Shown here: positions 46,589 through 57,037 of the stretch, in pieces
How the letters are laid out: every line of letters starts with the position of its first letter
Position numbering within the stretch: position 1 is the first letter of the stretch
Assembly (NCBI GenBank): GCA_000470055.1
Contig: HG326877.1
Location: 881,661-945,660 of the forward strand
Direction: 5' to 3'
Source of the DNA: Campylobacter coli 76339
Lineage (GTDB): Bacteria > Campylobacterota > Campylobacteria > Campylobacterales > Campylobacteraceae
Length of the DNA stretch: 64,000 nucleotides
The notes under the pieces: model-generated
The model's database searches: none
Told to the model about the DNA's origin: nothing
What the model saw: the letters and a program-made list of their open reading frames with translations, nothing else
Translations under genes and position numbers: made by a program

Positions 46589-47719
46589 TTTTTTACTATT
46601 TTGATTTTCCTGATTTTTGATAAATTCTATAAATGGAGTTAAATTATAATTTCTAATTTTTTCCTTCATGGTTTTAAAATAATTATCCATATTTTGAGGT
46701 GTTAAAATATGGGTATTGTTTTTAATGGCTTCAAGTTGCATCGAATTCATATCGATATTATAATGTGCCGGATCTTCATAATTTTCTATATTGTCAGCAT
46801 ATTCTAGATTATCAAAACCATAAATTTTAACATTAGGATACTTGCTGGTTTCTAAGATAAGCCATTTTAGAATTGCTTGATATTTTGAGAATAGTATATT
46901 GTCTTTATTGTAATAATAATCTTTGTCTAGAGTTAAAATTCTATATAACATTCTTGAATGTGTTGGAATAATTAGATGAAACTTTGTATTTGGATGAGTT
47001 TTTATAAAATCTAAAAGCTCAGTGTTAATATATTGTTGATTTGATTTAATATCTATATTATGCTGGAGATAAAATTCTTGTGCATTTAAAATAGATTCAA
47101 TAAAATTTTTATCTTCTTTAAGATCCCAGTTTTTAAATCCAAATGGATTATGTTTTCTGACAATCCACTTGGTCATATTTTCTAAACTATATTTTCCGAC
47201 ACATCGTTCTTTTGTGGAATTTGTTAAAGCACAAATGATAAATTTTGGATTTTTAAAATTAATATATAATCTTAGTGGGCTAATGAGACTATCTTTATAT
47301 AAGAAATCAAAACTTGATGTATGTTTTCGAATGGAATTATTTAATGTAAAAACATCTAAAGAGTATATGATCTGATAAATATTTTTTTTCTCAAATAAAT
47401 ATTTCATTATAATATTTCTTTCGTTAAGATAGGAGCCAGATAGTGATAAATTTACCCATTGTCCATCTAGTTTATCACCAGCTTCTTTTGCTGAAGTGTT
47501 TTCAAGCATCGAGCTCCCTAATATTACGGAATCAAAATTATAATTATTAATAACACCTGCAGCTTGTATTCTTATATCACTAGAAAAGGTTGCATTTCGA
47601 AAGAAAGGTTTGTGGTATAACTGCAAGGGATCATAAGTATATAAAAGTATAATTAATGCAGAAATAATTGGTATCGGAATTAAAAAAACTACTAAAACCC
47701 ATTTTTTATAAGAAATCAT
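46580..47719 (-). CDS. Membrane-anchored SGNH-like protein, probable O-acetylation partner of the MBOAT
   Basis: The 379-residue protein has one N-terminal membrane helix (WVLVVFLIPIPIISALIILL) and a large extracytoplasmic part. SVILGSSMLENT looks like an SGNH block I with the nucleophile Ser, and DPAHYN near residue 330 looks like the D-x-x-H of block V. This layout resembles AlgJ/AlgX/DltD-type proteins, which finish acyl transfer started by an MBOAT channel. It is the last gene behind MBOAT and a frameshifted paralogue. Not recognised from C. jejuni LOS loci I know. Assignment is by motif only. Confidence 0.65.
   Translation of the reverse strand: MISYKKWVLVVFLIPIPIISALIILLYTYDPLQLYHKPFFRNATFSSDIRIQAAGVINNYNFDSVILGSSMLENTSAKEAGDKLDGQWVNLSLSGSYLNERNIIMKYLFEKKNIYQIIYSLDVFTLNNSIRKHTSSFDFLYKDSLISPLRLYINFKNPKFIICALTNSTKERCVGKYSLENMTKWIVRKHNPFGFKNWDLKEDKNFIESILNAQEFYLQHNIDIKSNQQYINTELLDFIKTHPNTKFHLIIPTHSRMLYRILTLDKDYYYNKDNILFSKYQAILKWLILETSKYPNVKIYGFDNLEYADNIENYEDPAHYNIDMNSMQLEAIKNNTHILTPQNMDNYFKTMKEKIRNYNLTPFIEFIKNQENQNSKKLF
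46582..46602. terminator. Hairpin between GT25 and SGNH-like gene
   Basis: AAAATAGT and ACTATTTT form an 8-bp stem with a 5-T loop. It contains the GT25 stop and overlaps the last codons of the convergent gene. Confidence 0.5.
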
Positions 47720-47767
47720 TTTTATAAACTCCTTTGTTTAATTATAATATTTTTTATTTGCTCTATA

Positions 47768-48806
47768 TTAAATAGTTGAATTTTTCTTCATGAGTAAAAA
47801 GTACTGATCTATATTATCTAGTGTAAGCTTATTGGTATTGTTTTTAATAGTATCAAGTTGTATTGAATTCATGTCGGGTTTATAATGGATATTATCTATA
47901 TAGTTTTTATAATTATCTGGATAGTTTGTGGTATCAAAACTATAAAATTTAACATTATTATATTTTTTTGTTTGCTCTAATATCCATTTGGCTAAAATTT
48001 TAAGTTTTGTAAAATATATTGGTGATACAGAATGGTTATAATAGCCCTTAAGTATAGAAAATTTATAAAAATCTCTTGATAAAGGAGAGATGACAATATA
48101 AAACTTTGTTTTCGGATATTTTTGCATAAAGCTCAATAAAATTACTTTGATATATTTTTTTTGTTTATCTAAATTAAAATTGCTAGTGTTTATAGCATCT
48201 GTGTTAAAATTTTTTATGTATTTAAGTGTTCCATAAAGCCATTGTTTTATTTTGGGCATATGAATAGCTTGGTTTGGTTTTTCTCCAACGCAATCTTCGC
48301 TATTTGAAAATCTTAAAAGGCAAAAGAAAAAATACCTGTTGGTATAAAATTTTATATAAGGCAGCAAAGAATCTTGATAATAAAAAGATTTAAAACTCAT
48401 ATCGATATCATCTTTGGGATTGACTAAAGAATATCCATCTAGAGAGTAGATAATATTGTCTATGTTTTTATGTTTAAAAAGATAGTCTAAAAGCACCTTT
48501 CTTTCGCTAAAATAACTACCAAGCATGGATAAATTTCTCCATTCCTATTTTTAGTTTTTTATTAGCTTCTTTAGCTGAGGTATTTTTTAGTAGAGAGTTT
48601 CCTAAAATAACAGAATTAAAATCTCCATAGTGCCTGATCACTTCAATAGCTTGCGCTCTCATATCACCTTGGAAGCTAATTTCTCTAAACCATGCTTTGT
48701 GGAAAAATTGAAAAGGATTATATATATACATAGATATAGCATAAAATACTATAAAGATAACAGGAATACCTAGAGTTTTAATGAGCCATTTGCAATAAAT
48801 ATTCAT
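47768..48806 (-). pseudogene. Frameshifted paralogue of the SGNH-like LOS protein
   Basis: Two minus-strand pieces (48516-48806 and 47768-48526) together match the neighbouring 379-residue protein from the membrane anchor to the end. The first has VILGNSLLKNTSAKEA (Ser kept), the second ends with DNIHYKPDMN (D-x-x-H kept). The break is at 48539-48545: removing one A from GGAATGG on the minus strand gives KIGWRNLS, aligning without gaps to DGQWVNLS in the paralogue. An intact gene would code for about 345 residues. The site is not a homopolymer, so slippage is unlikely. A sequencing error cannot be ruled out. Confidence 0.75.
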
Positions 48807-48815
48807 TGCCTTTCT

Positions 48816-50315
48816 TTAAAAGTTGAAGTAAATAAATTCAGTATATGGGACTGAAATTAAGGTCAGAATAGCAATATATAATAGCAACATGGTTATAATA
48901 GAATTTTTAATATTTGGTTTAAAATTATCAAGCATTTGTGTACTATTTCTAAGACAAAGGCAAATAATGAAAGAAACTAATATAAAACCGACCATTTTGT
49001 CATTTCCATCTATTTTTTTAAAAAGCAAGCCTGCTTTAAATTTATAAGGAAGTTCTACCCAAGTTATGCCAAGCATTGCTTTTAGAATACTTATTGCTCC
49101 GTTTAAATTCTCACTTCTAAAGAAAACCCAAGTTATATTGATAAAATTAAAAGTAATAAACCAAGCAAATATTTTATAGATCTTTGAATTTAAAAAATTT
49201 TTTCCATTTGCCCAAAAACTATAAATTCTATGGATAACCATAGCTATAGCATGCAAAATCCCCCATATTATAAAGCCCCAGCCAGCTCCGTGCCAAACTC
49301 CACTTAAAAGTGCAACAAGGAAAAGATTGCGAAGGTTTACGATCCTGCCTACACGATTTCCGCCTAGTGGAATATATAAATAATCTCTTAAAAATTTCCC
49401 TAAAGTAATATGCCATCTTCTCCAAAAATCAGCTATGTTTAAGGCTTTATAAGGTGAGTTAAAATTAATAGGTAGAATAACACCAAAAAAGAGCCCTAAG
49501 CCTATAGCCATATCGCAATATCCACTAAAATCAAAATAAAGCTGAAAAGTATAAGCTAGACTTGTGCCCCAAGCTTCAAAAATATTTAATACTCCACCAT
49601 TCTCTACTAGTTTAAAGCCAGTATTCGCCCACACAGCAAAACTATCTGCTATGAAAACTTTTTTAAATAATCCTATAGAGAAGATAAGCAAACCCTTCGC
49701 TACATACTCCCAATTTATCAAAGATTTTTCTTTACTTAAAATGTGAAATTGTGGCATCATTTCCTTATGATGAACGATAGGACCAGCTATTAATTGAGGA
49801 AAAAAGGTGATAAATAAAGAATAATCCAATAAGTCAATTTTGTATGAATTTTTTACTTTTAAGTCTTCAATATTTTTTCTTTTATAGCAATCAACTAAAA
49901 AAGCAATTTGCTGAAAAGTGAAAAATGAAATAGCTAGAGGTAAAAGTATATGTGGTAGCGGGATATTAAAATCAAGTTTAATTATCTGAGAAAAAGTATT
50001 AAAATTTTCTAATAAAAAATCAGTATATTTAAAAAATCCTAAAAGCAAAAGATTGAAAGCTATACCTAGGAAAAATAAAATTTGTCTTGTTTGATTTTCT
50101 TTTTTTAAGATAGCGTTTGCCAAAAAGAAATTTACTAGCATTGAGGAAAGCAAAATAAAGAGATATTCGATTTTCCAAAAAGCATAAAAAAATAAACTAG
50201 AGCATACTAGAAACAATTTTGCTAAAGAAAGATAATTGCAAGCTTTGAGTATATAAAATATAATTAAAGTAACAGGTAGAAAAATAAATATAAATTCATA
50301 AGAAGAAAAAACCAT
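48816..50315 (-). CDS. MBOAT-family O-acyltransferase (AlgI-like) in the LOS locus
   Basis: Polytopic membrane protein of 499 residues of the AlgI/PatA MBOAT group, which takes an acyl group, usually acetyl, across the inner membrane for glycan modification. It has FSSYEFIFIFLP at the N-terminus, FFPQLIAGPIVHH, ADFWRRWHITLGKFLRDYLYIPLGG, given only in part, and LLSGVWHGAGW with the catalytic His. ATG 50315 is chosen because AAGGA lies 5 bases before it. It is 38 bases downstream of waaF on the same strand and followed by the two SGNH-like genes, forming a likely O-acetylation module. Confidence 0.92.
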   Translation of the reverse strand: MVFSSYEFIFIFLPVTLIIFYILKACNYLSLAKLFLVCSSLFFYAFWKIEYLFILLSSMLVNFFLANAILKKENQTRQILFFLGIAFNLLLLGFFKYTDFLLENFNTFSQIIKLDFNIPLPHILLPLAISFFTFQQIAFLVDCYKRKNIEDLKVKNSYKIDLLDYSLFITFFPQLIAGPIVHHKEMMPQFHILSKEKSLINWEYVAKGLLIFSIGLFKKVFIADSFAVWANTGFKLVENGGVLNIFEAWGTSLAYTFQLYFDFSGYCDMAIGLGLFFGVILPINFNSPYKALNIADFWRRWHITLGKFLRDYLYIPLGGNRVGRIVNLRNLFLVALLSGVWHGAGWGFIIWGILHAIAMVIHRIYSFWANGKNFLNSKIYKIFAWFITFNFINITWVFFRSENLNGAISILKAMLGITWVELPYKFKAGLLFKKIDGNDKMVGFILVSFIICLCLRNSTQMLDNFKPNIKNSIITMLLLYIAILTLISVPYTEFIYFNF

Positions 50316-50353
50316 TATCATCCTTAAAAAATTTAGATTATACCATATGAAAA

Positions 50354-51298
50354 CTATAGTAAAGCTTTAACATTTTCTATAACTAGTTCCGGTTTTAAAT
50401 CTTTCATACACCGATGATGTTTTAAAGGGCAGGTTTTTTGCATACAAGGCATACAAGCTAAATTTAGATGCGCTAATTTTGCATTTTGATTTTGCCAAGG
50501 TGAGGTTTGGGTAAATTTAGTAGACCCAAAGATAGCCACAGTTTTTGTTTTATAAGCGGCAGCTATATGCATAGGACCGCTATCATTTGTGATGAAAATA
50601 TCACAAATTGCGATATTTTGACAAAGCATTTTGATGGTGGTTTTATTGCAAAGATTTTTTACCTTGACATTTTTTTCTTTTAATATATGAAAAATTTCAT
50701 CGCAGAGTTCTTGTTCTGCCTTGCCTGCTCCAAAAATCAAAATTTCATGAGTTTTGCTAAAATTTAAAGCAACTTGGGCAAAATAACTCGCATCCCATCT
50801 TTTAGCACTTCCAAAGCTTGCTCCAGGATTTAAACCTAGGATTTTTTTACCATTTTTTAAAACAATTGGATTTTGAAATTTTAATCTAAAAGGGAGTTTT
50901 AAATCCTTAGAATGAGTTTTGATATCTAGTGAATTTTCTATAAAATAAAGATATTTTAAAACCTGATGTTCTTCTTTGAAATTATACTTGTTAAAAAAAT
51001 ATCTTTTTTTTGCCTTAAGGATATGCAAAATGATTTTAGAGGAAAAAGCTGATCTAAAAGAAAGGGCTAGATCTATTTTTCCAAGTTTTTTGCGTAAAGA
51101 GAGGGCTTGCTTGTAGCGTGATTTTTTATTTTCTACAATGATTTTAGCATTAGGAAATTCTTTAAAAAGTGCCGTAGATACAAAAGATCCATAAAGGATA
51201 AATTCGGCGTTTTTAAAATGATGATAAACTCCATATAAAGCAGGCGAGGCCATAACTGCATCACCTAGCCAAGTGGGAAGATGGATAAAAATTTTCAT
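50354..51298 (-). CDS. waaF: ADP-heptose:LOS heptosyltransferase II
   Basis: WaaF adds the second heptose of the inner core. The 314-residue GT9 protein has LPTWLGDAVMASPAL at the N-terminus, GLNPGASFGSAKRW, and the C-terminal FITNDSGPMHIAAA with the ADP-heptose-binding FGST. It divides the O-acetylation genes from the waaV-like gene, which is divergent. A 59-base gap holds both promoters. Confidence 0.93.
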   Translation of the reverse strand: MKIFIHLPTWLGDAVMASPALYGVYHHFKNAEFILYGSFVSTALFKEFPNAKIIVENKKSRYKQALSLRKKLGKIDLALSFRSAFSSKIILHILKAKKRYFFNKYNFKEEHQVLKYLYFIENSLDIKTHSKDLKLPFRLKFQNPIVLKNGKKILGLNPGASFGSAKRWDASYFAQVALNFSKTHEILIFGAGKAEQELCDEIFHILKEKNVKVKNLCNKTTIKMLCQNIAICDIFITNDSGPMHIAAAYKTKTVAIFGSTKFTQTSPWQNQNAKLAHLNLACMPCMQKTCPLKHHRCMKDLKPELVIENVKALL

Positions 51299-51357
51299 AG
51301 ATTTCCTAAAATTTTGATAAAATTCTTTTTATTATTTTAACAAAATTTAGGGAAAAT

Positions 51358-52173
51358 ATGCCACAACTTTCTATTATAATCCCGCTTTTTAATTCTTGTG
51401 AGTTTATCGCAAGAGCTTTGCAAAGCTGTATAAATCAGACTTTAAGAGATATTGAAATTTTGGTTGTTGATGATAAAAGCGAAGATGAGAGCGTAAAAAT
51501 AGCCTTAGAAATTGCCAAAAAAGATGAGAGAGTGAAAATCTTTCAAAATGATGAAAATTTAGGCACTTTTGCGACTAGAAATTTAGGAGTTTTAAAATCT
51601 AGGGCTGAATTTATAATGTTTTTAGATAGTGATGATTTTTTGGCTTTAAATGCTTGCGAAGTGGCTTTAATTAAAATGAAACAAGGCTTTGATTTGCTTT
51701 GTTTTGATGCTTTTGTACATAGAGTTAAAATCAAACAATTTTATCGTTTTAAACAAGATGAAGTTTTTAATCAAAAAGAATTTTTCGAATTTTTAAGCAA
51801 GCAAAGGCATTTTTGTTGGTCGGTTTGGGCGAAGCTTTTTAGGAAAAACTTGGTTTTGAAAAGCTTTGAAAGGATAAATTTATACGAGCGTTTGAGTTAT
51901 GGTGAAGATGTACTTTTTTGCTATATGAATTTTTTAGAATGCGATAAAATGGGTGTTTTTAAAGAGTGCATTTATCATTATGAATTTAATGAAAAGGGTA
52001 GATATGAAAATAAAAATAAAGAAATTTTGTGGCAAAATTACAAAGACAAAAAAAGAAGTAACGAACTTATAAAAAAGCTTTCTTTGGAATCAAAAAATGA
52101 TGAAATTTGCAAAAGATTGTTTGAGGTTTTGGAGAAAGAAGAGAGGGATTTAGAAAAAAGATTTTATAAATGA
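51358..52173 (+). CDS. GT2 family LOS glycosyltransferase (WaaV-like)
   Basis: The 271-residue protein has the GT-A fold start LSIIIPLFNSCEFIARAL, VVDDKSEDES and the metal-binding LDSDDFLAL, so it is an inverting GT2. Position next to waaF and orientation match the C. jejuni waaV (Cj1146c) gene, which is conserved in many LOS loci. Donor and acceptor are not known from sequence. It lies alone on the plus strand, with a short gap to the convergent GT8 gene. Confidence 0.82.
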   Translation: MPQLSIIIPLFNSCEFIARALQSCINQTLRDIEILVVDDKSEDESVKIALEIAKKDERVKIFQNDENLGTFATRNLGVLKSRAEFIMFLDSDDFLALNACEVALIKMKQGFDLLCFDAFVHRVKIKQFYRFKQDEVFNQKEFFEFLSKQRHFCWSVWAKLFRKNLVLKSFERINLYERLSYGEDVLFCYMNFLECDKMGVFKECIYHYEFNEKGRYENKNKEILWQNYKDKKRSNELIKKLSLESKNDEICKRLFEVLEKEERDLEKRFYK

Positions 52174-52223
52174 AAAATATTAAAATACTGCTAGTAATTG
52201 GGATATTTTATATTATTTGTTAT

Positions 52224-53303
52224 CTATAAAAGCTTTCTTCTTATGATTTTTCTATACTTTTGATTTGGCACGAAAGCACAAATTATTTTAACTATATATT
52301 TTTTTAATAATTTATAAAATTTTTCTGTCCAATGAAGTTTGATGCTTGAAGTTTTAAGATATTTGATGATTTCGTTTGAAAAGATGTTATTTAATTCTAT
52401 TTTTATGTTGGATAATTCTTTTGAGAAAATAGGAGTTGCTTTGGCATTATCCCACCAAAGATCAAGGATATTTTGATAAGCAAAACACTTTCCTTCGGAA
52501 TGTTTTAACCATTGTAAAATATTCATCCAAGGTTTTGGCCGTATATAGTGTATAATTTTTACTTGAGAAATAAAATTTTCGTAGTCGTTTTTTTCAAAGA
52601 TAGGGTCATTATTACTTTCGTATGTTTGAAGGCAATAATTCCAATTACTAGATAAAAATAAGATTTTATTTTTATCTATCACTGCATTTAAACTATCTTG
52701 ATCAAAGGCTAAGTATTTTTTAGAATATTTTAAGCTCTTTTTTTGAATATCTTCTTTCTTCCAATTGGCTATGTTGATAAATAGAAATCCTGAGTTAAAA
52801 TAATTATCATAATTTACAGCCATTATAATATAGGCATCATTTTTTATTGTCCATAATTCTCTTATATCTTGTAATACCAGCATGTCTATATCAAGATATA
52901 AACAATGTCTTATATTTTCCTCCAGGATAGAACCAATAAAATATCTAAAATAGGCTTGATAGCCACCTCTCCAAATTGGTATTTTTTCTTGGATAAAAAT
53001 TTCATTTGTTAAAATATGAATTACAATTTTACAGGGGTAAATTTTACTTAATTCTTGACTTAAATCAAACATCTTAACTTTTGTTTCATCTTTAATAAAA
53101 TCACTAAATATATGAAATATATAACCTTCTTGTAATTCATCTTCGCTGAAATCTTTTAAGGATTTTTTAGTATTTTCTTCATTTGTATTATCGATATAAT
53201 CTATAAAGTTTTTATTTATATTTGTATTTTTTACGATAGAATTTATTAGAGCCATTGCATATTTAATATATTTTTCATCTGCACTTAGTACTATGTGAAA
53301 CAT
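52224..53303 (-). CDS. GT8 family LOS glycosyltransferase
   Basis: The 359-residue protein has [18 protein letters not shown], the GT8 opening, and [13 protein letters not shown] with the DxD metal site. It also has a SGFLFIN strand typical of LgtC-like retaining galactosyl/glucosyltransferases. Its ATG lies inside neuA (29-base overlap), with an AAGGAG site 4-5 bases before it. The sugar transferred is not clear. Confidence 0.85.
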   Translation of the reverse strand: MFHIVLSADEKYIKYAMALINSIVKNTNINKNFIDYIDNTNEENTKKSLKDFSEDELQEGYIFHIFSDFIKDETKVKMFDLSQELSKIYPCKIVIHILTNEIFIQEKIPIWRGGYQAYFRYFIGSILEENIRHCLYLDIDMLVLQDIRELWTIKNDAYIIMAVNYDNYFNSGFLFINIANWKKEDIQKKSLKYSKKYLAFDQDSLNAVIDKNKILFLSSNWNYCLQTYESNNDPIFEKNDYENFISQVKIIHYIRPKPWMNILQWLKHSEGKCFAYQNILDLWWDNAKATPIFSKELSNIKIELNNIFSNEIIKYLKTSSIKLHWTEKFYKLLKKYIVKIICAFVPNQKYRKIIRRKLL

Positions 53304-53979
53304 TTATTCTCCTTGAATTTTTCATTCTTTCTTCTACTTTTCTTAAGTCTTCTTCACTATCAATATCTAAACTGGATTCTTCATCCATTAAAAAATGCTT
53401 TGTATTGCTTTGTAAAAAACTAGGGTTTTGTAAAAAATCTTTGGTTTTTAAAATATAAATTGCACCATTGCTTATATAAGTTTTTGGTAGTTTTTGCCTC
53501 GGCATAAAGGGATAATTATCATTGCATATTCCTTTTAAATTGCCTTTTTCATCACACATAAAAGCTTTTAGAATTTTATTATCATACTCGCAAACACTTA
53601 TGAGTGAGTTAGCATTTGTATTTTTAAATATTTCAAAAGCTTTATCTATGTACTCTGATGTTCTTAAGGGTGAGGTAGGTTGAAGTAAAATAACATTTTC
53701 ATAATCTTTATAAAATTCCAAAGCATGTAATACAACTTTATCACTGGTTGTATCATCTAGTGCTAATTCTTGAGGTCTTTTTAATATGTCTATATCTTGT
53801 CTTTTTCCATATCTTAGCATTTCATCTCCATCGCTACTTAAGACAATTTTATCTATACATTTTGAATTTTTTGCCGCATGGATAGTGTAGTATAGTAAAG
53901 GTTTATTCTGCAAAAGAACAAGATTTTTATTTTTTATTCCTTTGGAGCCAGCTCTAGCAGGTATTATGGCCAAAGTCAT
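53275..53979 (-). CDS. neuA: CMP-N-acetylneuraminic acid synthetase
   Basis: NeuA activates sialic acid to CMP-Neu5Ac for the sialyltransferase. The 234-residue protein has [16 protein letters not shown] (CTP binding), LLQPTSPLR and the [10 protein letters not shown] ending. The last 12 residues after about 222 ([13 protein letters not shown]) are encoded by the ribosome binding site and start of the downstream GT8 gene, so the natural C-terminus may have been altered by recombination. It overlaps neuC by 4 bases. Confidence 0.92.
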   Translation of the reverse strand: MTLAIIPARAGSKGIKNKNLVLLQNKPLLYYTIHAAKNSKCIDKIVLSSDGDEMLRYGKRQDIDILKRPQELALDDTTSDKVVLHALEFYKDYENVILLQPTSPLRTSEYIDKAFEIFKNTNANSLISVCEYDNKILKAFMCDEKGNLKGICNDNYPFMPRQKLPKTYISNGAIYILKTKDFLQNPSFLQSNTKHFLMDEESSLDIDSEEDLRKVEERMKNSRRINVSHSTKCR

Positions 53980-55091
53980 TGTTGATCCCTAAATATCTTT
54001 TGCTTATTTATTTCAAACAAGCTATTATTTTTCAATAGTTTGTAGAATTGTTCAGAGCTATTTAAAATATCCAATTTTTTATTTACGGTATTATTGTGTT
54101 TATGAAGATTTGAAATTGCTTCTAATATATCTTTTTCATTTGCTTTTACTTTGATTATCTTATCAATATCGGTTCTGCCATCTTGTCTTGTTCCAACTAA
54201 GATCCCATTTATGCCAAGATATAAAGCTTCTTTTAATATACAACTTGAATTTCCTATGATAAAATCAGCATTTTTTAACAAGCTTATAAAATATTCAAAT
54301 CTTAAAGAAGGGAAAATTTTAAATTTATCATTATTTTTAAATTTTTCATAATTTTGCAAAATCAGCTCAAATCCTAAATCATTATTAGGATAAATGACGA
54401 TATAATTCTTTTCGCTTTTTATAAGAGCGTTTACAAATTCTTCGCTTTGTTTATAAAGAGAATTTATTTCAGTAGTAACTGGATGAAACATCGCTATAGC
54501 ATAATTTTTAAAATTTATATCATAGTATTTTTTTACCTCATTTAAAGATATATTATTATTTAATAACTCTAAATCAGGAGAACCTATGATAAAAATAGAC
54601 TTTTCATCTTCTCCCATCTGCATTAATCTCTTTTTAGCTATTTCATCATTTACCAAATGAATATGAGCCAATTTGCTAATAGCATGTCTTAAGCTTTCAT
54701 CTATAGTTCCTGAAAGCTCTCCACCTTCTATATGTGCTACTAAAATATTATTTAAACTTCCCACTACTGCAGCTGCTAAAGGTTCTATCCTATCACCATG
54801 CACAACGATTAAATCAGGTTCAACTTCATGTATAAATTTAGAAAAGCCGTCTATAGTAGATGCTAATGCTTTATCTGTTTGATAATACTTGTCATGGTTG
54901 ATATATTTATATATATTTTTAAAACCGCATTTTTCTATTTCTATATAAGTAGAGCCAAATTTTTTACTCATATGCATACCGGTTGCAAATATAAATAATT
55001 CAAATTCATTTGAATTTTCAATTTTCATCATTAGGGATTTTATCTTGGAAAAATCAGCCCTAGTTCCACTCACAAAGACTATTTTTTTCAT
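53976..55091 (-). CDS. neuC: UDP-N-acetylglucosamine 2-epimerase (hydrolysing)
   Basis: NeuC turns UDP-GlcNAc into ManNAc plus UDP, the first step of sialic acid synthesis. The 371-residue protein has [11 protein letters not shown] at the N-terminus, [22 protein letters not shown] and [10 protein letters not shown]. It overlaps neuB and neuA by 4 bases each. The start is an ATG with a putative site in the preceding gene. Confidence 0.94.
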   Translation of the reverse strand: MKKIVFVSGTRADFSKIKSLMMKIENSNEFELFIFATGMHMSKKFGSTYIEIEKCGFKNIYKYINHDKYYQTDKALASTIDGFSKFIHEVEPDLIVVHGDRIEPLAAAVVGSLNNILVAHIEGGELSGTIDESLRHAISKLAHIHLVNDEIAKKRLMQMGEDEKSIFIIGSPDLELLNNNISLNEVKKYYDINFKNYAIAMFHPVTTEINSLYKQSEEFVNALIKSEKNYIVIYPNNDLGFELILQNYEKFKNNDKFKIFPSLRFEYFISLLKNADFIIGNSSCILKEALYLGINGILVGTRQDGRTDIDKIIKVKANEKDILEAISNLHKHNNTVNKKLDILNSSEQFYKLLKNNSLFEINKQKIFRDQQ

Positions 55092-56131
55092 TTAAAATCT
55101 TCCCATGTAAGTTGTGTATCATTTTTTATATCTTTTGCTGCTTTTTTTCCAAGTATATTTTCAAATTCTTTTGCGCTGATTCCACCGAGTCCCGGTCTTT
55201 TAACCCAAATATTTTCCATGGATAATACTTCATCTTTTTTTATGTCTTTTATACTTACTACGCTAGCAAATGCAAAATCGATAGTAACTTGTTCTTCAGT
55301 TGCTGCTTTTTTGCTTGCATTATCTCCTCTTATTATAGCCATTTGTTTGCTTTGCATTATGAGCTCTTTTAATGCTTGTTCATCCATAGAACAAATTATA
55401 TCGGGTCCTTTTCTATCCATAGTATCTGTAAAATGGCGCTCTAGGACGCAAGCTCCTAATGCAACCGCACCCAAGCAAGCAAGATTATCTGTAGTGTGAT
55501 CACTTAGACCGTAAAGACAATTGAATTCTTTATATAGCTCTAACATAGCCTGTAATCTTACTAAATACGATGGGGTAGGATATAAATTTGTAGTATGCAA
55601 TAAAATAAAAGGTATTTCAAAATCTCTAAGTATTTTAACCGTAGGTTTAATACTTTCGATACTATTCATTCCAGTGCTTATTATCATAGGCTTTTTAAAT
55701 TGTGCTATGTGTTTGATTAAGGGATAGTTATTACATTCTCCTGAACCTATCTTATAAGCACTCACACCCATATCTTCTAAACGATTTGCCGCAGCTCTAC
55801 TAAATGGGGTACTAATATATACCAAACCTTGTTTTTCCACATATTCTTTTAAAGCTAACTCATCTTGATAACTCAAGGCACATTTTTGCATGATCTCGTA
55901 GATGCTAATATCTGCATTACCTGGTATAACTTTTTTAGCTTCTTGGCTCATCTCATCTTCTACTATATGTGTTTGATGTTTGATTATGCTAGCTCCAGCT
56001 CTTTTAGCTGCATCTACCATGAGTTTTGCTATTTCTAAACTACCATTGTGATTTATGCCGATTTCTGGTACTACTAAAGGTGGGTTTTCTTGGGATATGG
56101 TTAATTTATCTATTTTAATTTGTTTTATCAT
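55088..56131 (-). CDS. neuB: N-acetylneuraminic acid synthase
   Basis: NeuB condenses ManNAc and phosphoenolpyruvate to Neu5Ac. The 347-residue protein has [44 protein letters not shown] and GLSDHTTDN in the TIM barrel, and a C-terminal SAF domain (KRPGLGGIS). It is one base downstream of the sialyltransferase gene. Confidence 0.95.
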   Translation of the reverse strand: MIKQIKIDKLTISQENPPLVVPEIGINHNGSLEIAKLMVDAAKRAGASIIKHQTHIVEDEMSQEAKKVIPGNADISIYEIMQKCALSYQDELALKEYVEKQGLVYISTPFSRAAANRLEDMGVSAYKIGSGECNNYPLIKHIAQFKKPMIISTGMNSIESIKPTVKILRDFEIPFILLHTTNLYPTPSYLVRLQAMLELYKEFNCLYGLSDHTTDNLACLGAVALGACVLERHFTDTMDRKGPDIICSMDEQALKELIMQSKQMAIIRGDNASKKAATEEQVTIDFAFASVVSIKDIKKDEVLSMENIWVKRPGLGGISAKEFENILGKKAAKDIKNDTQLTWEDFK

Positions 56132-56132
56132 T

Positions 56133-57029
56133 TTATTTTGCCTTTTTTATATTTTTAAAATAATTTTTTAAAGCACTTGGAAATTTTAAGCAATCGTGTA
56201 TAAAATTGTAAAACATATTGTTCTGTAAATATAGAGCTCTAGAATAATTTCGATATGCTTTTTTTGAAGGGATAAGAAAATCTTTAATGGATTCTGAAGA
56301 TTTTTCTTCAATATCAAAACTATAATTTTGTTTTGGAGCTAGCGGAATATATTTTGTCATAGGACTTTTAGGGGATATAGAGAAAAAATTAGCATTATAA
56401 GTTTGTTTCAAAAAAGATAAAATTTCAAGATCCGTTTCCTTACTATGAGATTTTAAATATTGAATTTTAAATGAAGGATTTAAAGCATATAATCCTATCT
56501 TATCTTTAATATCAAATGCATACTCTTGCGTTGAATAAAAATCTATTCCTGTAATATATATTTCTTTATATCCGCAAGCAACAGCACAGGCGATAGCATA
56601 CATTCCGGTAGTTATTTGCAATCCTTCATCATACAAGAAGTTAAAATTTATAAAAGAATTTAACTCTTTTAATTTATTAAAATAATGCTCATTGCCATCT
56701 AATGCATAAGGAAAAAATAATGGAAAAATCTTTTTAAAATTCCTTAATGATTTTTGGTTTATTTCGTGTTGCAAAGGAAATAGTTTGCATACAATATTTT
56801 CGCAATAGTATTCTTTATTTTGCATAAGAGTATTTAAAGTGTAATATTGCTCAAAAAAAACTCCAGGAAAAGAAAACGCAGCTTTAACTTTTCTTCCAAG
56901 ATAGTATTTATCTTCAAAATAGAATTGATTACATCTAAACACATCAAATTCTTTAGGTAGTCTTGAATAATCGATCTCTTTTAAACTAGTCCCATTTCCT
57001 GCAACAACAACTGCATTGTTTTCTATCAT
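56133..57029 (-). CDS. GT42 family sialyltransferase, divergent Cst type
   Basis: The 298-residue protein resembles the C. jejuni Cst-I/II/III alpha-2,3 sialyltransferases: [37 protein letters not shown] and SHSKETD with the catalytic His. The Cst-II Tyr156 and Tyr162 (Y165 and Y170 here) and His188 (H195) are kept. Position 51 (Asn or Thr in Cst-II, decisive for alpha-2,8 activity) is Phe (F54), and Cst-II Arg129 aligns with Gln138. Also GNGPS reads GNGTS. ATG 57029 is chosen because GAGG lies just before it and the family starts here. An upstream TTG would overlap the GT4 gene. It precedes neuB, so it probably sialylates LOS. Confidence 0.88.
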   Translation of the reverse strand: MIENNAVVVAGNGTSLKEIDYSRLPKEFDVFRCNQFYFEDKYYLGRKVKAAFSFPGVFFEQYYTLNTLMQNKEYYCENIVCKLFPLQHEINQKSLRNFKKIFPLFFPYALDGNEHYFNKLKELNSFINFNFLYDEGLQITTGMYAIACAVACGYKEIYITGIDFYSTQEYAFDIKDKIGLYALNPSFKIQYLKSHSKETDLEILSFLKQTYNANFFSISPKSPMTKYIPLAPKQNYSFDIEEKSSESIKDFLIPSKKAYRNYSRALYLQNNMFYNFIHDCLKFPSALKNYFKNIKKAK

Positions 57030-57037
57030 ATCTGTCC

